Positions 1 to 12,116 of a stretch of 64,000 nt of DNA are shown here, in pieces. The translations under genes were made by a program, and so were the position numbers. Each line of letters opens with the position of its first letter. Position 1 is the stretch's first letter. Source of the DNA: Aphis gossypii (lineage: Eukaryota > Arthropoda > Insecta > Hemiptera > Aphididae); contig NC_065530.1 in assembly GCF_020184175.1 (NCBI RefSeq), positions 65,139,260-65,203,259 on the forward strand, given 5' to 3'. The notes below the pieces were generated by a model that was given only the letters and a program-made list of their open reading frames with translations, made no database searches and was not told the origin of the DNA.

Positions 1-698
1 TCTTAATATCTTTAGAAAAAAAAAATACTCAAAAACTATGAATTAGGAGTATGGTCCATCCGATTACGTTCAAGAATGTTCGATAAGTTTCACCGTATAA
101 TGTAAAATATAAATACACTATACACCTACAGTATTTACGATAAATCTATACATATAATAGTCAAGTGTAGCTGTAGCCAGGAAGGGCAATGCTTCTTCCT
201 GTTCATAGCTAACAAATATATTAAACTTTAACTAAATTTTAAATTACGAAAAGAATAGGCACGAATTTTCTACCGTAGTTCTACTTACTAAACATGTCTT
301 CATTATTAGTCACCTCTCCCGGCCCCCTTGATGATATTTTTATTTGATAATAGTAATGTAAAAAGGCGGAATATTTACATCCAAAAGTTCGAAATCTGGT
401 ATTATTGTTTTTATGTACTTACATGAATTATAGTTAAAAAAGACAAATATTATGGTTTATGATAGTTAAACTTCAATCACGTACCTATTGATCATTTTAC
501 GGTCGTACAATTATATTATAAGGAATCAAAATTACATGTACATTACATATACAGTAGTCGGTCGACGTCTTCTCGTCGCATTATAACATAAACCAAGGTG
601 GATGTACATAATATAATATCCACCTTGACATAAACATAATATTATTATTATCGTTTTTTTTTTTTACTCACCTCGATATCATCATCGTGTCGTTACAG
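1..698. other. AT-rich stretch left of the tectonic last exon (probable intron)
   Basis: No coding exon is visible before the splice acceptor that ends at 698. The stretch is presumably the last intron of the tectonic gene whose terminal exon follows. It contains the 34-bp palindromic insert at 594-627, listed separately, and a poly-T run just upstream of the acceptor. Confidence 0.5.
586..635. mobile_element. Tiny palindromic MITE with 8-bp target duplication (copy a)
   Basis: The insert spans 594-627 (34 bp). It starts CAAGGTGGAT and ends ATCCACCTTG, giving 10-bp perfect inverted repeats. It is flanked by exact 8-bp direct repeats ACATAAAC at 586-593 and 628-635. The same inverted repeat bounds the insert at 8994-9047, so the two belong to one family. 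An 8-bp duplication fits hAT or P superfamily transposition. The element has no room for a gene. Confidence 0.8.
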
Positions 699-1238
699 AC
701 GATGGCGGTGATCGGGAATTACGAAGGCGCCCTGGTGTCCAGCCTCGGCGACCCGGACGTGTCCAGGTGGATACCGTTCGTCGTCGTCAAACCGCCCGCG
801 GCGGCACAACAGTCGCCGCCGTCCGAACATCGTCACTCGTGCCCGGCCATAGCGGACGGCGTGCACATACGGGTGTTGTACTCGCAAGTGGGCCCGTTCG
901 ACGGCCCGCAGGCCACCGTGCTGGGCGTGCTGGCCAATTACACCGCGTCGGCCGTCACCGTCGGCGATCATCTGCAGCAGCAGCAGCAGCCATCGGCGGC
1001 GGTCACCGAAGTGCCGGTCCGGGTCACCGTCGTGTTCGTGGACCTGACCCGGCCGCCCGTCCGGACGTTCGCCGAACCACCCACTTACGAGTTCCGACTG
1101 CCCGAAGACTTTTACTATCCGTTTTGGTCGTCCGGCGGCGGTCGTTCCGTCCACAAAGTTCATTTTGTTTTCGTCGTCGTCGGTCTGTTATTGTTACACT
1201 GCTGTTACGGGTCGTGTTCGACGCGCGTACCCGTTTAG
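699..1238 (+). CDS. Tectonic-family protein, C-terminal exon (partial gene)
   Basis: This is the last exon of a tectonic (TCTN) protein, a component of the ciliary transition zone. The acceptor cgttacag ends at 698 and the frame then runs 179 codons to TAG at 1236-1238. The pattern matches my memory of the C-terminus of vertebrate TCTN3: an AVIGN-type start, the segment IRVLYSQVGPFDGPQATVLG, then VVFVDLTRPP, a PEDFYYPFW motif and a hydrophobic tail (VVVGLLLL) that could be a membrane or lipid anchor. A short CAG-coded glutamine run lies near 972-990 and may vary in length. The exon is far more GC-rich than its surroundings. Earlier exons must lie left of the window. The family call rests on motif order, not on a search. 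Confidence 0.72.
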   Translation, partial: TMAVIGNYEGALVSSLGDPDVSRWIPFVVVKPPAAAQQSPPSEHRHSCPAIADGVHIRVLYSQVGPFDGPQATVLGVLANYTASAVTVGDHLQQQQQPSAAVTEVPVRVTVVFVDLTRPPVRTFAEPPTYEFRLPEDFYYPFWSSGGGRSVHKVHFVFVVVGLLLLHCCYGSCSTRVPV

Positions 1239-4200
1239 TGTGCCGTACGAGAGGCTCATCGCGTGTACGCTCTTCCGTCGATAAATCACGATGAGAGGCT
1301 AAATTTGTCGATTTGACGTTTTTTTCTTCCCCCACACCGACAAATATGTGTACCTGTTATCTGTGCGGTGTAAAGGTGTAATGTTTGCAGCATATTTTTT
1401 TATGACTCGACAGTAAAATTTAAACCTTACCTTGCAGTAAATTGGTATAATTATAACAAAAAAATACAACTATACAGCTGATTACCTACTCATACTTGGT
1501 CGCACTTATTCTATGGTCACTATATAGTCGACAGTCCGTGAAGGAAAATACCGATACATCGCGTATATAACATAAGAACAGTCCTGATGTGCGAAAACAC
1601 AAATTTACGCCATAAAATCGTTAGTTTATAATTTAAGTTTCTAAGAATTTGTAAGTTATTTTTATAATGTATTGTAATTTATGATAATTGATTACTATTA
1701 CCCGCATAAAGGTATAGTGAATATCAGTGGCGTAGTTATGGGGGGCCGGGGGGATATGGAGATAGATCCCCCCCCCAGTCTTTTTTTTTAATGTTTAATG
1801 CATTGACTTATTGAGCCACCCACTTTATGTCTAACCAATAAATTATACATCCTCCCTCAGAACAAAATCATAACTATGCTACTGGTGAATATTTTAAATG
1901 CACCTTTATCTTTTAAATTGATGTTTCAGTTTTCGTTATTTAGGTAGATAAATAAAATATATTTACAAATGATGCTGAGTTTATATTATAATGACGTTAT
2001 CAAATGGAAAATATTAATTACTGAAATTATTATTTGCAGCATTAATAATTTATGTGAAATAGCCTTTATGTAGGTAAAGAGAAACCTTATTATAATAAAT
2101 ACTTATATTGGCTATATTTTATTTATATTCAATGTTTATTACGCGTTCATAAATTAGAATTCGTAATTCGTTTATTTCTTTTTATATTATTATCCTGATT
2201 TTTTTTTTTACATAATAATATAATATTATGCTATTGAAAAGTATGTTTTGTATTGTATTTGTATTACAACAGTTCACTTTTAATGTAGGTATACAATTGC
2301 TATCTATCTTTCGTCAAAGGGTTCTTGGCCGTTAATAATAAAATAAATAACTTCATTACCGATGGAAACAGGTTACAGTAATTAATGATTTTTATACTTA
2401 TTTAAGATAAATTTAAATATATAGTAAATTATGTGTACCATACCATTTAATATAAAGTGAAAGTCAAGAGATGAGAAGCACAGTTCCAGTTATTATACTG
2501 TCCATTATTTCCTCTAAATATATTTTTCTGTATTTATTTTACCAAGCTTTTTATAATACCAATGGTATCATATAATGACAAGTTTATAATGGCCAAAATA
2601 ATTCTTAACCTGCAGGATTTAGTACTATCTAAATAAAATAAGAAATTATATCTTAACAACTTAAATTATTCATATAGTGTTATAATTACCAGATGGAAAT
2701 CAGATAAATTAATAGTAATAGCAATAGAATAGTTAGGTACTATCCAATTTTCCCAATTAAGCTAGCTTTAGTACTTTAATTTGAGAATTGTTATCCCTGT
2801 TGCCTTAAATTAAAGTAACCCTCAAAACCTTAATATGACACCACCTATATTATTTAAATTTTAAATACTAGAAATGCATTAAAAGTATTAATACATAGAA
2901 AAATACTTCAAGTAAATCACTGTAATCATAATAGTATTTTAGATGTATAAAATCAAATATAATAAAAATGGGAAACAAATACTTCTAAAATAAAATCTAG
3001 TCTTTTTTATAAAAATAAACTCATTGCAGAATTTCTGACATAATTTAAGTAAAAATTCAAAATAAAATTTTACGTATTATTCAGAATTGAAGTACAAACA
3101 ATATTAAATACATAAATTTATTACAAAAGTCAATCTTATGAATACATTTTTTTCTTTTAATAATTGAAATACAATATATTTCTAGTAATGTTAAAACTAT
3201 AACTTAGCCATCATTAGTTTGTGATAAAGTTTTTATCATAAATTGGTCTACATATATAGTACTATTTACAGTTGAATATAACGCATAATTACCATAATTT
3301 ATCACACTATATTAATTTTTTAGTTTTAAATTTCTAAAAAGTATTTTCATATATTAAAATCCCTTCCCCTCTCTAATATATATACGTCAGTAAAATAATA
3401 TTATACCCTGTGTTTTTAGAATGCACAAAAATGTGAATTTCAATTATACTGATAATAAAGCTTTTATGTATATTTGTTTAATACTTTTTAAATAAAATTT
3501 TCTATTACAATTTGTATCCACATTTAATTTTTAAAACAGAAAACTTAGTTTACTATAAAATGTTAAATTAATTTTACACTTTATAGAAAAGAAAAGATAA
3601 TAAATATGAAAAAAAAATGTATAATTTCAGACAATTAAAACGTAAAAAAAAAACTCGACTTAATACAATTCATAGATTAGGTTTTTCTATACATTACAAC
3701 AAAATAATGAATGAACATACATTTATAACAATAAACTTCAACTACTACTGCTTCTATTTAATTAATTTTTATATATTTAATGAACAAAATGTTAAACATA
3801 ATATGTGTCAAGTTTTAATATTCAACATAAATAAACTGTTAAAGGGACTAGATTGTCAATAGTTTCTTTCAGTGACATATTTAGGATTAATCAAGTAATT
3901 ATATATTTTTATAAAGACACAATTAAAAATACAATTATATTATTATTATAAATTAATATTTTTATGATATAAATATGAATATCTAGCTCACCCACAACCA
4001 ATAAAATACACCACTGTTTACTTACTATATTCAAAATTTAAAATAGATTATAGTATACAGTTAATGGAGTTAATATTTTTAACTAGTATTATTAGTGATG
4101 AATACTCTTTAATCATTGAATTACATCTTGTGTCTGGTAGGATATTAGAATGAGTTTCATAGACTAATGTTTGAATATTTTATTTAATAGATGGTAATGT

Positions 4201-5013
4201 TGATTAATGACTAACTTTTAAGTTATTTTAAGCACAATTTTATTTTAACTTATTAAAATATTAAAACCATGAATTTAAAAACGTAAAATAAAGTCATGGC
4301 AACAATGCTCATTGTGATAAAATAAAATATCACATTGTAATAAAACATTGTTTACATAGTTTGAGTAATGACTTATTGTATAAGATATATAATTTACAAA
4401 ATTGAGTACATCTAAAAGATGTTATAACCAACTTACTGCAAAAAAGAAGTTAACTTATTAGTATTAAATAAGTAATATTATGTATTTAAATTCTGGTTTG
4501 TACAATAATCAATTTAAAATTGTCAATGAAGATAAATTTTTTTTTATGTTACTACTATACTAAAACAATTATACAATTTACACTTACATTATACTATTAC
4601 AGTATAATCTAAAACTATTTAACAGCAAGAGACTTGAGTAACTACAGTGAAATTAATTTAAAAAATAAAATAGTTAAAATACTTATTGGTGCAAAGTTTT
4701 AATTATTTGTATAATTAACTAATAAATACATAAATAAAGATTTTATTAAACAAAATTGTTATAAAATATAGCAAGCTATTTAAAATTATATGTTATTTTA
4801 ATATAAGCATGAATATATTTTAATTATTTGTCTATATTTACTAAATACAGTATAATTAAATTATAGTAGCATACTTTTAATAATTTGTATGTATTTCAAT
4901 TTATAAGTAATCCTTATTACTAAATACTGTAAATAGTTTGTATATTTTATAACATACATGCCTTGAGATTTTTTACTGGTAAAATCAATGAAAATCTATT
5001 TCGTTTAGAAAAC
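1239..5013. other. Intergenic: 3' flank of tectonic and 3' flank of E(z)
   Basis: AT-rich DNA between two convergent genes. It holds the hAT-type MITE at 1725-1884 and the 3' UTRs of both genes, whose ends I cannot fix. An 81-codon open frame at 3617-3862 has low-complexity composition and no splice or family support, so I do not call it a gene. Confidence 0.6.
1717..1892. mobile_element. hAT-type MITE with perfect 8-bp target duplication
   Basis: The element spans 1725-1884 (160 bp). Its left end is CAGTGGCGTAGTTATG and its right end, read in reverse complement, is CAGTAGCATAGTTATG, a 14/16 match. It is flanked by exact 8-bp repeats GTGAATAT at 1717-1724 and 1885-1892. The CAGTGGCGTAG terminus is typical of hAT non-autonomous elements. 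The interior contains G and C homopolymer runs and has no coding capacity. Confidence 0.88.
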
Positions 5014-8000
5014 TTAAGGTAAAAATTCCATTTCTCTTTCAATTCCAACAAATTTAAGTTGCTCAGTTGGTCCATATCTAAAACGAAATAAAAGTAAGAA
5101 AAATATTAATATATAAATATTTAATAATTAATGAAAATATATTAGTAACCTGTAGTCAAAAAATAATTCTTCGCCAGGTTGTATAGGACGTTTGGCAAAT
5201 ATACCAATTCGATGATCACCATTTACCATCATTACTTTAGCATAACAATTTGGATTAATTGAATGATTGGCAAACCTTATTTTATTGCCTTTTCGTGTAG
5301 CATCAACAACAAAATCTATTATACAAATCACAACAGCACTTAAATTATTAGAACACAATATTATCATTGAGTTAATTTTTAATACATACCATGATTTAAA
5401 TTAAATAAAAAGCTACACATGTATTTATCATAAACTTTTCCACGTCTGTCAGCTTCATCTTGAGTAATAATTTCTCCACAATACTCAGATATAAATTCAT
5501 TTTTTTGTGCAGAATCCTTCAAAAATATACCCCAACCAGCAACATCTGAAGGTGCCATTAATAAGTGTTTACCTAAAATTAACACAATTTTTTATAATAA
5601 ATGTAAATACTATTAATACATTGTACTAATTAGTATACTTACGGAGGCCTCTTTGAACACTGACATTTTTACATGTTATATTTTCTAAATTAAACTGATC
5701 AGCACCACAAGTTAAACATAAATCTGGATCACATTCACGAACAGCTAAATAACAAGGACATTGTTTTGTATTGCATTGAGCACGACAACGACAACCCGGA
5801 AAACGATTTTGACCTGAAATACAAGAAGTACTTTCATTAAGTACACAATCTAATATAAGAAATCTTAGAACACTCACAATCTGAACTACACTTGCAGAAT
5901 TTTTCACAGAAATTCTGTGCCATTACACATGGACAAGTTGCATCACATCCTTGATTTGGTGGATGAGAACATGGTGTATAGTTGTACAAATGATTTGATG
6001 CAGAATCTCTCTTTAGCTGTACTTTTCGACAATGGGTTTGCCATAAACGTAGCTTTTTCTTTTTTTTTCTAGGCGGAGTTAATTCACTAATAGCTTCTTC
6101 AACAGTAACTTCATCATTTTCATTTTGTGCAAACTCATAAACCTGCTGACAACTTTTTGTTAACATCATCTGAGCAATGACACAATAATTATTCAGGAAT
6201 GTACGACGAAGTGCACGAAAAATTGATTGGTCTGATCCAGTCCACACTTGTTTATCTTCTGTACTCATGCGTGGAAGTAAAGAGAAAGATGTTTTTGTTG
6301 ATAATGGATCTTCCATGTCTAATTCACCATCTGTTAAATGATAAATAATTGTCATCAATTATAAAATGTAAAATTTTAGATTTTATTAGTATACTAATAA
6401 ATTACCTTTACTGCTATCTCTGCTATCTTCAGAACTAGCATCATTACCCCAATCAGAGCTATCTTTTTTTGACAACTTAACTGAACCTACAGGTTTCTCA
6501 TTATTTTCATTCTGAGGTGACAACTCTTTCGTATTACTAGAAATTGTAGTAGACCCAGATCTATTAGTTTCTTCATCTCTATCAGCTTGTTTTTGCTTTT
6601 CAGCTTTGATTTCTGCAATAGCAGCTAATTTTTCTTTCATTCCATCCTGGTAAAAAAAAAAAATACATGTATCTATAATCCTATTTAATGTATTAAATAT
6701 AACAAATGTCTTACTAGTAACATATAACAATCTTGACTACAGTGAGACGAAAATGGTTTTAATAAAGGTCCTTTTAGGCCGATTGGCAAATTAGTACCTG
6801 AATCATGCTCTTTAAGTTCTACAACATAAACAAAAAAGAATTTAATGATAAATAAAACTTATAATTACTTAAAAGAAGATATATATACATACTGTGCAAG
6901 AAGCAATCATATTTGTAACATCTTCTACAAAACAAATTTAAAAATGAATGTATAGTTTGCTCTTTAGGAACAGATTCAGCCTTTGGTCCGTCAATGTTTG
7001 GAGTGCATTGAGATGGCTGTGCATTAGGGTCCACACAAGATGTTAATTCAATATACCTAAAAACAATTAATTTATAGACATAGATATCTTACATACATTT
7101 TTTACCAGTCAATATTATGTTATCTGTAAGAAATAAAACGAATAACATAAAAATCTTTAAATGTATACCATTTTATTTTACTCTTATATTATTCATATTT
7201 TTATTTGTTCTTTTCTTTTTATATTAATCTAATTGTGTATCTGATTTTGGATGTATTTAGATATATAAATTTAGTTGTTTAATTTTTATATTTATTATAT
7301 TTTATATCGTATTAATTATGTTAAGAAAAACTTTTATATACCTAATCTTTTTTTCAATTGTTTATAATTAATATTTATTATACATATTTAAAATTGTAAT
7401 TGGACTAACAATCCATTATTTTAAAATAAAATAAAGTACTACACCAAATAATCAAATATAATATTCACTTTTCTTTGAACTCTTCAGGAGAACCTTTATC
7501 AGGGAATGCAGCTGACATGGCTTCAAATATAGCCATACTTGGAAACGGTCTATCGTCTTTACTGTTTTTTATCACCATTTTTGGTGTCAATAAACTTTGT
7601 TGTTCTTTATCTTCTTCTTGCTATACAAGTTCATTAATATTAAATGTAAATTAAAAAATAGATCTATTATATTTATTATTTTACCTGAAATGGTATGAGC
7701 GCATGAACTAAGTCAACAAACACCTGATCATCTAAAAAATTTGCAGCATCATCATCATGTACTTTATTATCATAATTTTTTAATAGTTCTTCAATAAAAG
7801 AACCATCTTGATCAAGTACCTCGTCTCCCATGTATGGGATATTATGTAGTACAGTTTCATCATCCACCTACAAGGGTTTAAATTACAATAAAATAATTTT
7901 AAAACTATTTCATATTTTTTTTTTATCATAATAAGTTTCTAGCATAAACTTTAAACTCAACAATTATGTTATTTAACAAAATATTATAATATCTTAAAGG

Positions 8001-8465
8001 TCTTTAGGTAAGGCTAGGTATATATTTTCTATTAATTATTACCATAAAATTTTGCTGAATTGGTGCCCAGATGTACATAGTAGGTATAGGTGCTACAGCA
8101 TTAATTATTTTAATTGGAACGCTCATAGTTTCTTCACCAATACCATCAACTTTAGATACTTCTGACCGTTTAGATCTTGATGCTGTTTCTATAAATGGTC
8201 GACATTCCCAAACTGCTTTTCTCGACAACAATCGTTTAAGTTCTTCCGCTTTTTTTTCTGGGTAACAAAAATAAGACATAAAATAATTTAACAATATTAT
8301 AGAAATATGACATTTTAACGTACCATAAAGCTTCTTTTGATTATTGATGCATGCCAATACATTATCATCGTCTTTCTTCGTTTTTTTGGCCTGCAGTAAT
8401 CGAAAATATTCGGCTTTTACACGTTTCTTCCAATCCGCATTGTTTTTGGCTTTTTTCTCAGACAT
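5014..8465 (-). CDS. E(z): Enhancer of zeste, H3K27 methyltransferase (PRC2 catalytic subunit)
   Basis: Twelve coding exons, all phase-consistent: 8465-8324, 8257-8043, 7867-7685, 7620-7469, 7056-6893, 6818-6715, 6646-6406, 6330-5878, 5813-5643, 5572-5390, 5315-5150 and 5077-5014. They total 745 residues, close to EZH1/2 (about 746). The protein methylates histone H3 lysine 27 within PRC2. The N-terminal block has DETVLHNIPYMGDEVLDQDG. Next come CTPNIDGP and the zinc-binding FCRRCYKYDCFLH, a SANT region near residues 400-470, and a cysteine-rich CXC domain near 490-600 with CPCYLAVRECDPDLC. The SET domain (about 605-735) has AGWGIFLK, EYCGEII, the catalytic FANHS motif and FFDYRYG, then ends at residue 745. 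The start at 8465 follows an apparent 5' UTR and gives the expected MSEKK-type basic N-terminus. No break or missing catalytic residue is seen. Confidence 0.97.
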
Positions 8466-9574
8466 GGTGGTGGATTTAATTCACTGAATCACGAGAATAT
8501 AATACACTAAAATCGAACATCAAAATCAATAAGACACCGATAGCCACATGTCGAACAACAAAATATGATAATATGCACACAAGTAATTACCTCATTCAGT
8601 TAGTCAATAATTATAGAGTAATATTATATTCATCGGTCAAAATTGTTCGATCATCATATAATTGTAAAAATGTAAAATTAATTGAAAAATATTCAGTCTT
8701 TATATTGTTCACGGTTTCAAAACCAAAACCGAGAAAATTTTACGTCAGTATTAGATGAGATCCGAGATTAATGGATTTCCATAAAAATATCAAATAATGT
8801 ACGGCTGTCGGCTAACAGTGTAAACAAACTTTTATTTTTCAAAAGTCGTTTTCTTCCGTTTTAATGTTTTATAATGTTTATCAGCATACATTTCGCTACC
8901 CAATTACGTTTATAACATCATTTATGTCGCTAGCACATAACCTCCAATTTGTTCATAAATCAGCTGTCCCCTGTTCATTATAAAAGCGGGAACCAAGGTG
9001 GATATATTATAATATATATTATATATTTATATCCAGTATCCACCTTGGCGGGAACATTGAACACATATTATTGTGTATTGTATATTGTGTATCCATAATA
9101 ATATAGATACTTAAATATATATATTAAAAAATGGCCATGTACATTTCGTACCATCCGGTTTTTAAGGAGTGACATAGGAAATCATAATGTAATTTTATCT
9201 CTATAAAAAATAAAAGGTCAATAAATACTAATAATTATTGTATTTTACTATTTACTGTGTAGTTAATAATTGCACACTATTATTCAATCCTGAATTCCCG
9301 ATCGAATACACTTTACCGTACCCCTCACGAATTTCAATTTTTTTTTTTTAAAGACATATTTTCAACGCTAATTTTGAAACTGGATTTTTTTTTTTTTTGC
9401 AAAAACCATTATTTTGGAAGTCACAGTTTAGTAGTTTACTACAGAGTTTGAGATTTTACATTTATACACATCCGCGCAACACTACTGCTACGTGCAACAC
9501 CTATCATGAATTTTGAACTGAAAAATATATCATAGGACATAGGCTAACTTAACCTACAACAGAACGTCACACAC
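8466..9574. other. E(z) upstream region
   Basis: The 5' UTR and promoter of E(z) lie just above 8465. The region is more mixed in base composition than the spacers. It carries the palindromic insert at 8994-9047, with an E2F-like GCGGGAA motif on each side. A 61-codon forward open frame at 8573-8758 has no supporting evidence. Confidence 0.55.
8986..9055. mobile_element. Tiny palindromic MITE upstream of E(z), 8-bp target duplication (copy b)
   Basis: The insert spans 8994-9047 (54 bp). The termini are CAAGGTGGATA and TATCCACCTTG (11-bp perfect inverted repeats) around an AT-only core. The exact 8-bp direct repeats GCGGGAAC lie at 8986-8993 and 9048-9055. It shares its termini with the insert at 594-627. 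The duplicated target contains GCGGGAA, which matches an E2F half-site, about 0.5 kb upstream of the E(z) start codon. Confidence 0.82.
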
Positions 9575-9845
9575 TTAGCCACCTTTGTTTTCATTGATGA
9601 CTTCTACGTAATTGTCACAATCTTTTGCTAAAAACGGACATTTTATTTCTTCTAAACTATCTGCATCTATATTACGCCAACTATAAAAAAAGAACAAAAT
9701 ACTTTTACGTTAAAATTCGGCGTTTTGCATATTCGTCCAAAGTTTGATGCTGTTAGGCGATTACATCTTTCTTATGCCACCTTTGAGAATTTGATTGAAT
9801 TACCGTTTCAAATTCTTATGCCAATCTATTAGACGGAGTTAGAGA
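9575..9845 (-). pseudogene. Broken relic of a YqaJ-type viral-recombinase/nuclease protein
   Basis: Read on the minus strand, two coding-like pieces resemble the YqaJ exonuclease domain often carried by insect DNA transposons and large viral-like elements. Near 9709-9770 there is a piece with RLTASNFGRICK, and at 9680-9575 a piece with EEIKCPF ending in TAA. A related piece with QSNSQRWHKK, near 9762-9810, lies in a different frame from RLTAS, so at least one frameshift is present. A TAA interrupts the frame further upstream. The usual middle of the domain (between the TAS and EIKCP motifs) is missing. It is therefore a decayed fragment, not a working gene. Family assignment is from motif memory. 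Confidence 0.5.
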
Positions 9846-12116
9846 AAGTGTACCTAAGAAAGTTTTTTTTCTATTATTAATTTTCTCTGGTGTTATATTA
9901 TTATGTTTATCGCATAATGAATAAAAAAAAAACTGAATCTTAGACAAGTCAGGGTTAGGTTAGGTTAATTGTCGTTTATCGAAAAAATAGAAATCGGAGT
10001 ATAATTTTGAATTCAAAAACACATATTATTCAATAAAAAAAATTTAAATTTAAAAATATAATTGCTTTTTATTATATTTCATTTTCTTATACAAAATTAT
10101 GATTAAACATAATTCCTTATACTATTATACACAATACCATTGATCAGTATAATATGTTATAATATAATACGCTGTATACACTTTACAGTTATATTAATAA
10201 TTAATACAGTTATAAATTGTCCAACACTTCAATTGAAAAATACCACAAAAATCCTCTAGATAATTTATAATAAACATTGTACAAAAAGTGGATTCGAAAT
10301 TTAAATGCTGGAACAACAGGTTTAAAAATGTAGTAGGTATTTGATTGGACATAATAATTCAACAATTTGTATGCTAATAATCAAAGTTCGTAAAGTAGAG
10401 ACAGTTAAAGCAAGTATAAAAAAATATAAAATGAAACAAATAAAAAAATTATTTTATTAAAAATGATATCAATTTTAATAGATTTTTGATTTTGGATTGA
10501 ATAATTTGTTAAGGTATTCGGACTTTTTGTCCGACTTACAAATATTGTGCTCAGATTTTTTATTTTATATCACTAAAAATATTAGTTGTCTTTAACTGAT
10601 AAAGAAACTGTTAAGACTTACATATAACTCAAAAAAAGCCAAAATATTTTTAAAACATTATTAGATTAGGACACCATTAATTTAAATATTTGATGAAATA
10701 TTAAATTATATACGGTTCTTAATTTACAAAAATTAGAATACCTAGAAAAAATAATTAGTTTTCTAGGGTTTTTTTTTTTTGTAAATATTTGGGCTTCCAA
10801 AAAATGAAACACCATCTACATCCAGTTATCAACCAGAAACTAAAATCAAATTTGTAGATATTTTACTACTTTTAGAGTTAATAAAAATACACACTAAAAA
10901 AAATGTATCATTCTAAAACCAATTTATTCAGAATTCATCATTCCTAACTTGAAAGCTTAAATATATTCATATATTTTAACAATGTTTATCATACATCAAT
11001 AAAATTATATTCTGTATTCAAACACATCAGTGCTAGTTTTGTATATATAGTGTACTCATAACTCATGTATACATTTAGGATCACAAATAATACACACAAG
11101 TTACATAAACTTTTAACTAAAATGTAGTCATTCCATTAAATAACATTATTCTTCTTATTTTATAGTTTATGTAGACTAATTTTATTAAACTGTTTCAGAT
11201 TTGTATTGTTTAGCAATCATTTAAAGTTTACTATTAGAAGACCATTTTTATATTGAAACTCAAATTTCTAAATAAGTAGGTATAAATATGAAAATATAGA
11301 TAATGTAAGTATGTATTATATTTTGTAGTTGAAAAGCTCAAAAACCTAAAAATTATCATTACCTTAAAATTTTTTTGTTTTAAACGTAAATGATTATGAC
11401 TATTGTTCTATTAACATTTTTATTATATTTTTCTAACAACTTTTGTTTTATGTATTAATACATAGCAAAACTAATATTTTTTAAAAGCAATACAAGTGGT
11501 ATTAAGTTTTTGTAGGAGTTAACACTATCTTTTATAAATTTAAAAAAAAATAACTTTAACCCAGATCTGTATAATAGAGAAAAAACACTATATGGTCTTA
11601 AAATTAATTATAAATGATAATCAATAAATACAATAGGTATAATTTGAAGTGTATGTAAAATATTAATTGTTTCCCTCAATATTAGTATAGTACAGTAGAT
11701 TCAGTTAGATTTTTTGCAATTGGAATTCGTTTGCAGATTTTAAATTAAACAAACAATATAATAAATATGACATCATTATTACTTTAATAAATAAATGAAT
11801 TTAACAGTGACATAATAATAATAATAATAAGTATAATTACAACTAATTATCTCCTTCAAATTGATTACAATTAATCTCATGTTAATAATTTGATAAATTA
11901 TACAATTAACTTTAGTACAAAGATTAAGAAAAAACACTTATACAACATAAACATTTTAATAATAAATATAATAATTATGTACAATAACAAATTTCCTCAA
12001 ATTTTGGAAAATCTATAAACTTAGTTCGTGCTTTCATGTTATAAACACCATTCTTCGATCATTTCATTTTATATTTTTATAATTCCTTCTTAAAAATATT
12101 CACGTTTAATCTTAAA
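9846..12116. other. AT-rich spacer with degenerate repeat sequence
   Basis: No gene is recognised. The stretch near 10470-10930 has phrases such as actcaaaaaaagccaaaata that also occur in the long repeat at 21.9-23.6 kb, so it is probably a degenerate copy. The right end should include the 3' UTR of the sororin-like gene. A short run of GGTTAGGTTAGG lies at 9953-9966. Confidence 0.5.

Noticed and set aside
693..1163. 156-codon minus-strand open frame and overlapping forward frames over the GC-rich exon
   Set aside because: They are shadows of the tectonic terminal exon: GC-rich DNA has few stops in any frame, and the frame I chose has a splice acceptor and family motifs.
3617..3862. 81-codon forward open frame
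   Set aside because: AT-driven Asn/Lys/Tyr/Phe composition, no family motif, no splice or promoter support.
9953..9966. GGTTAGGTTAGG run, like the insect telomere repeat TTAGG
   Set aside because: Only about three units; too short to argue for an interstitial telomere or a chromosome fusion.
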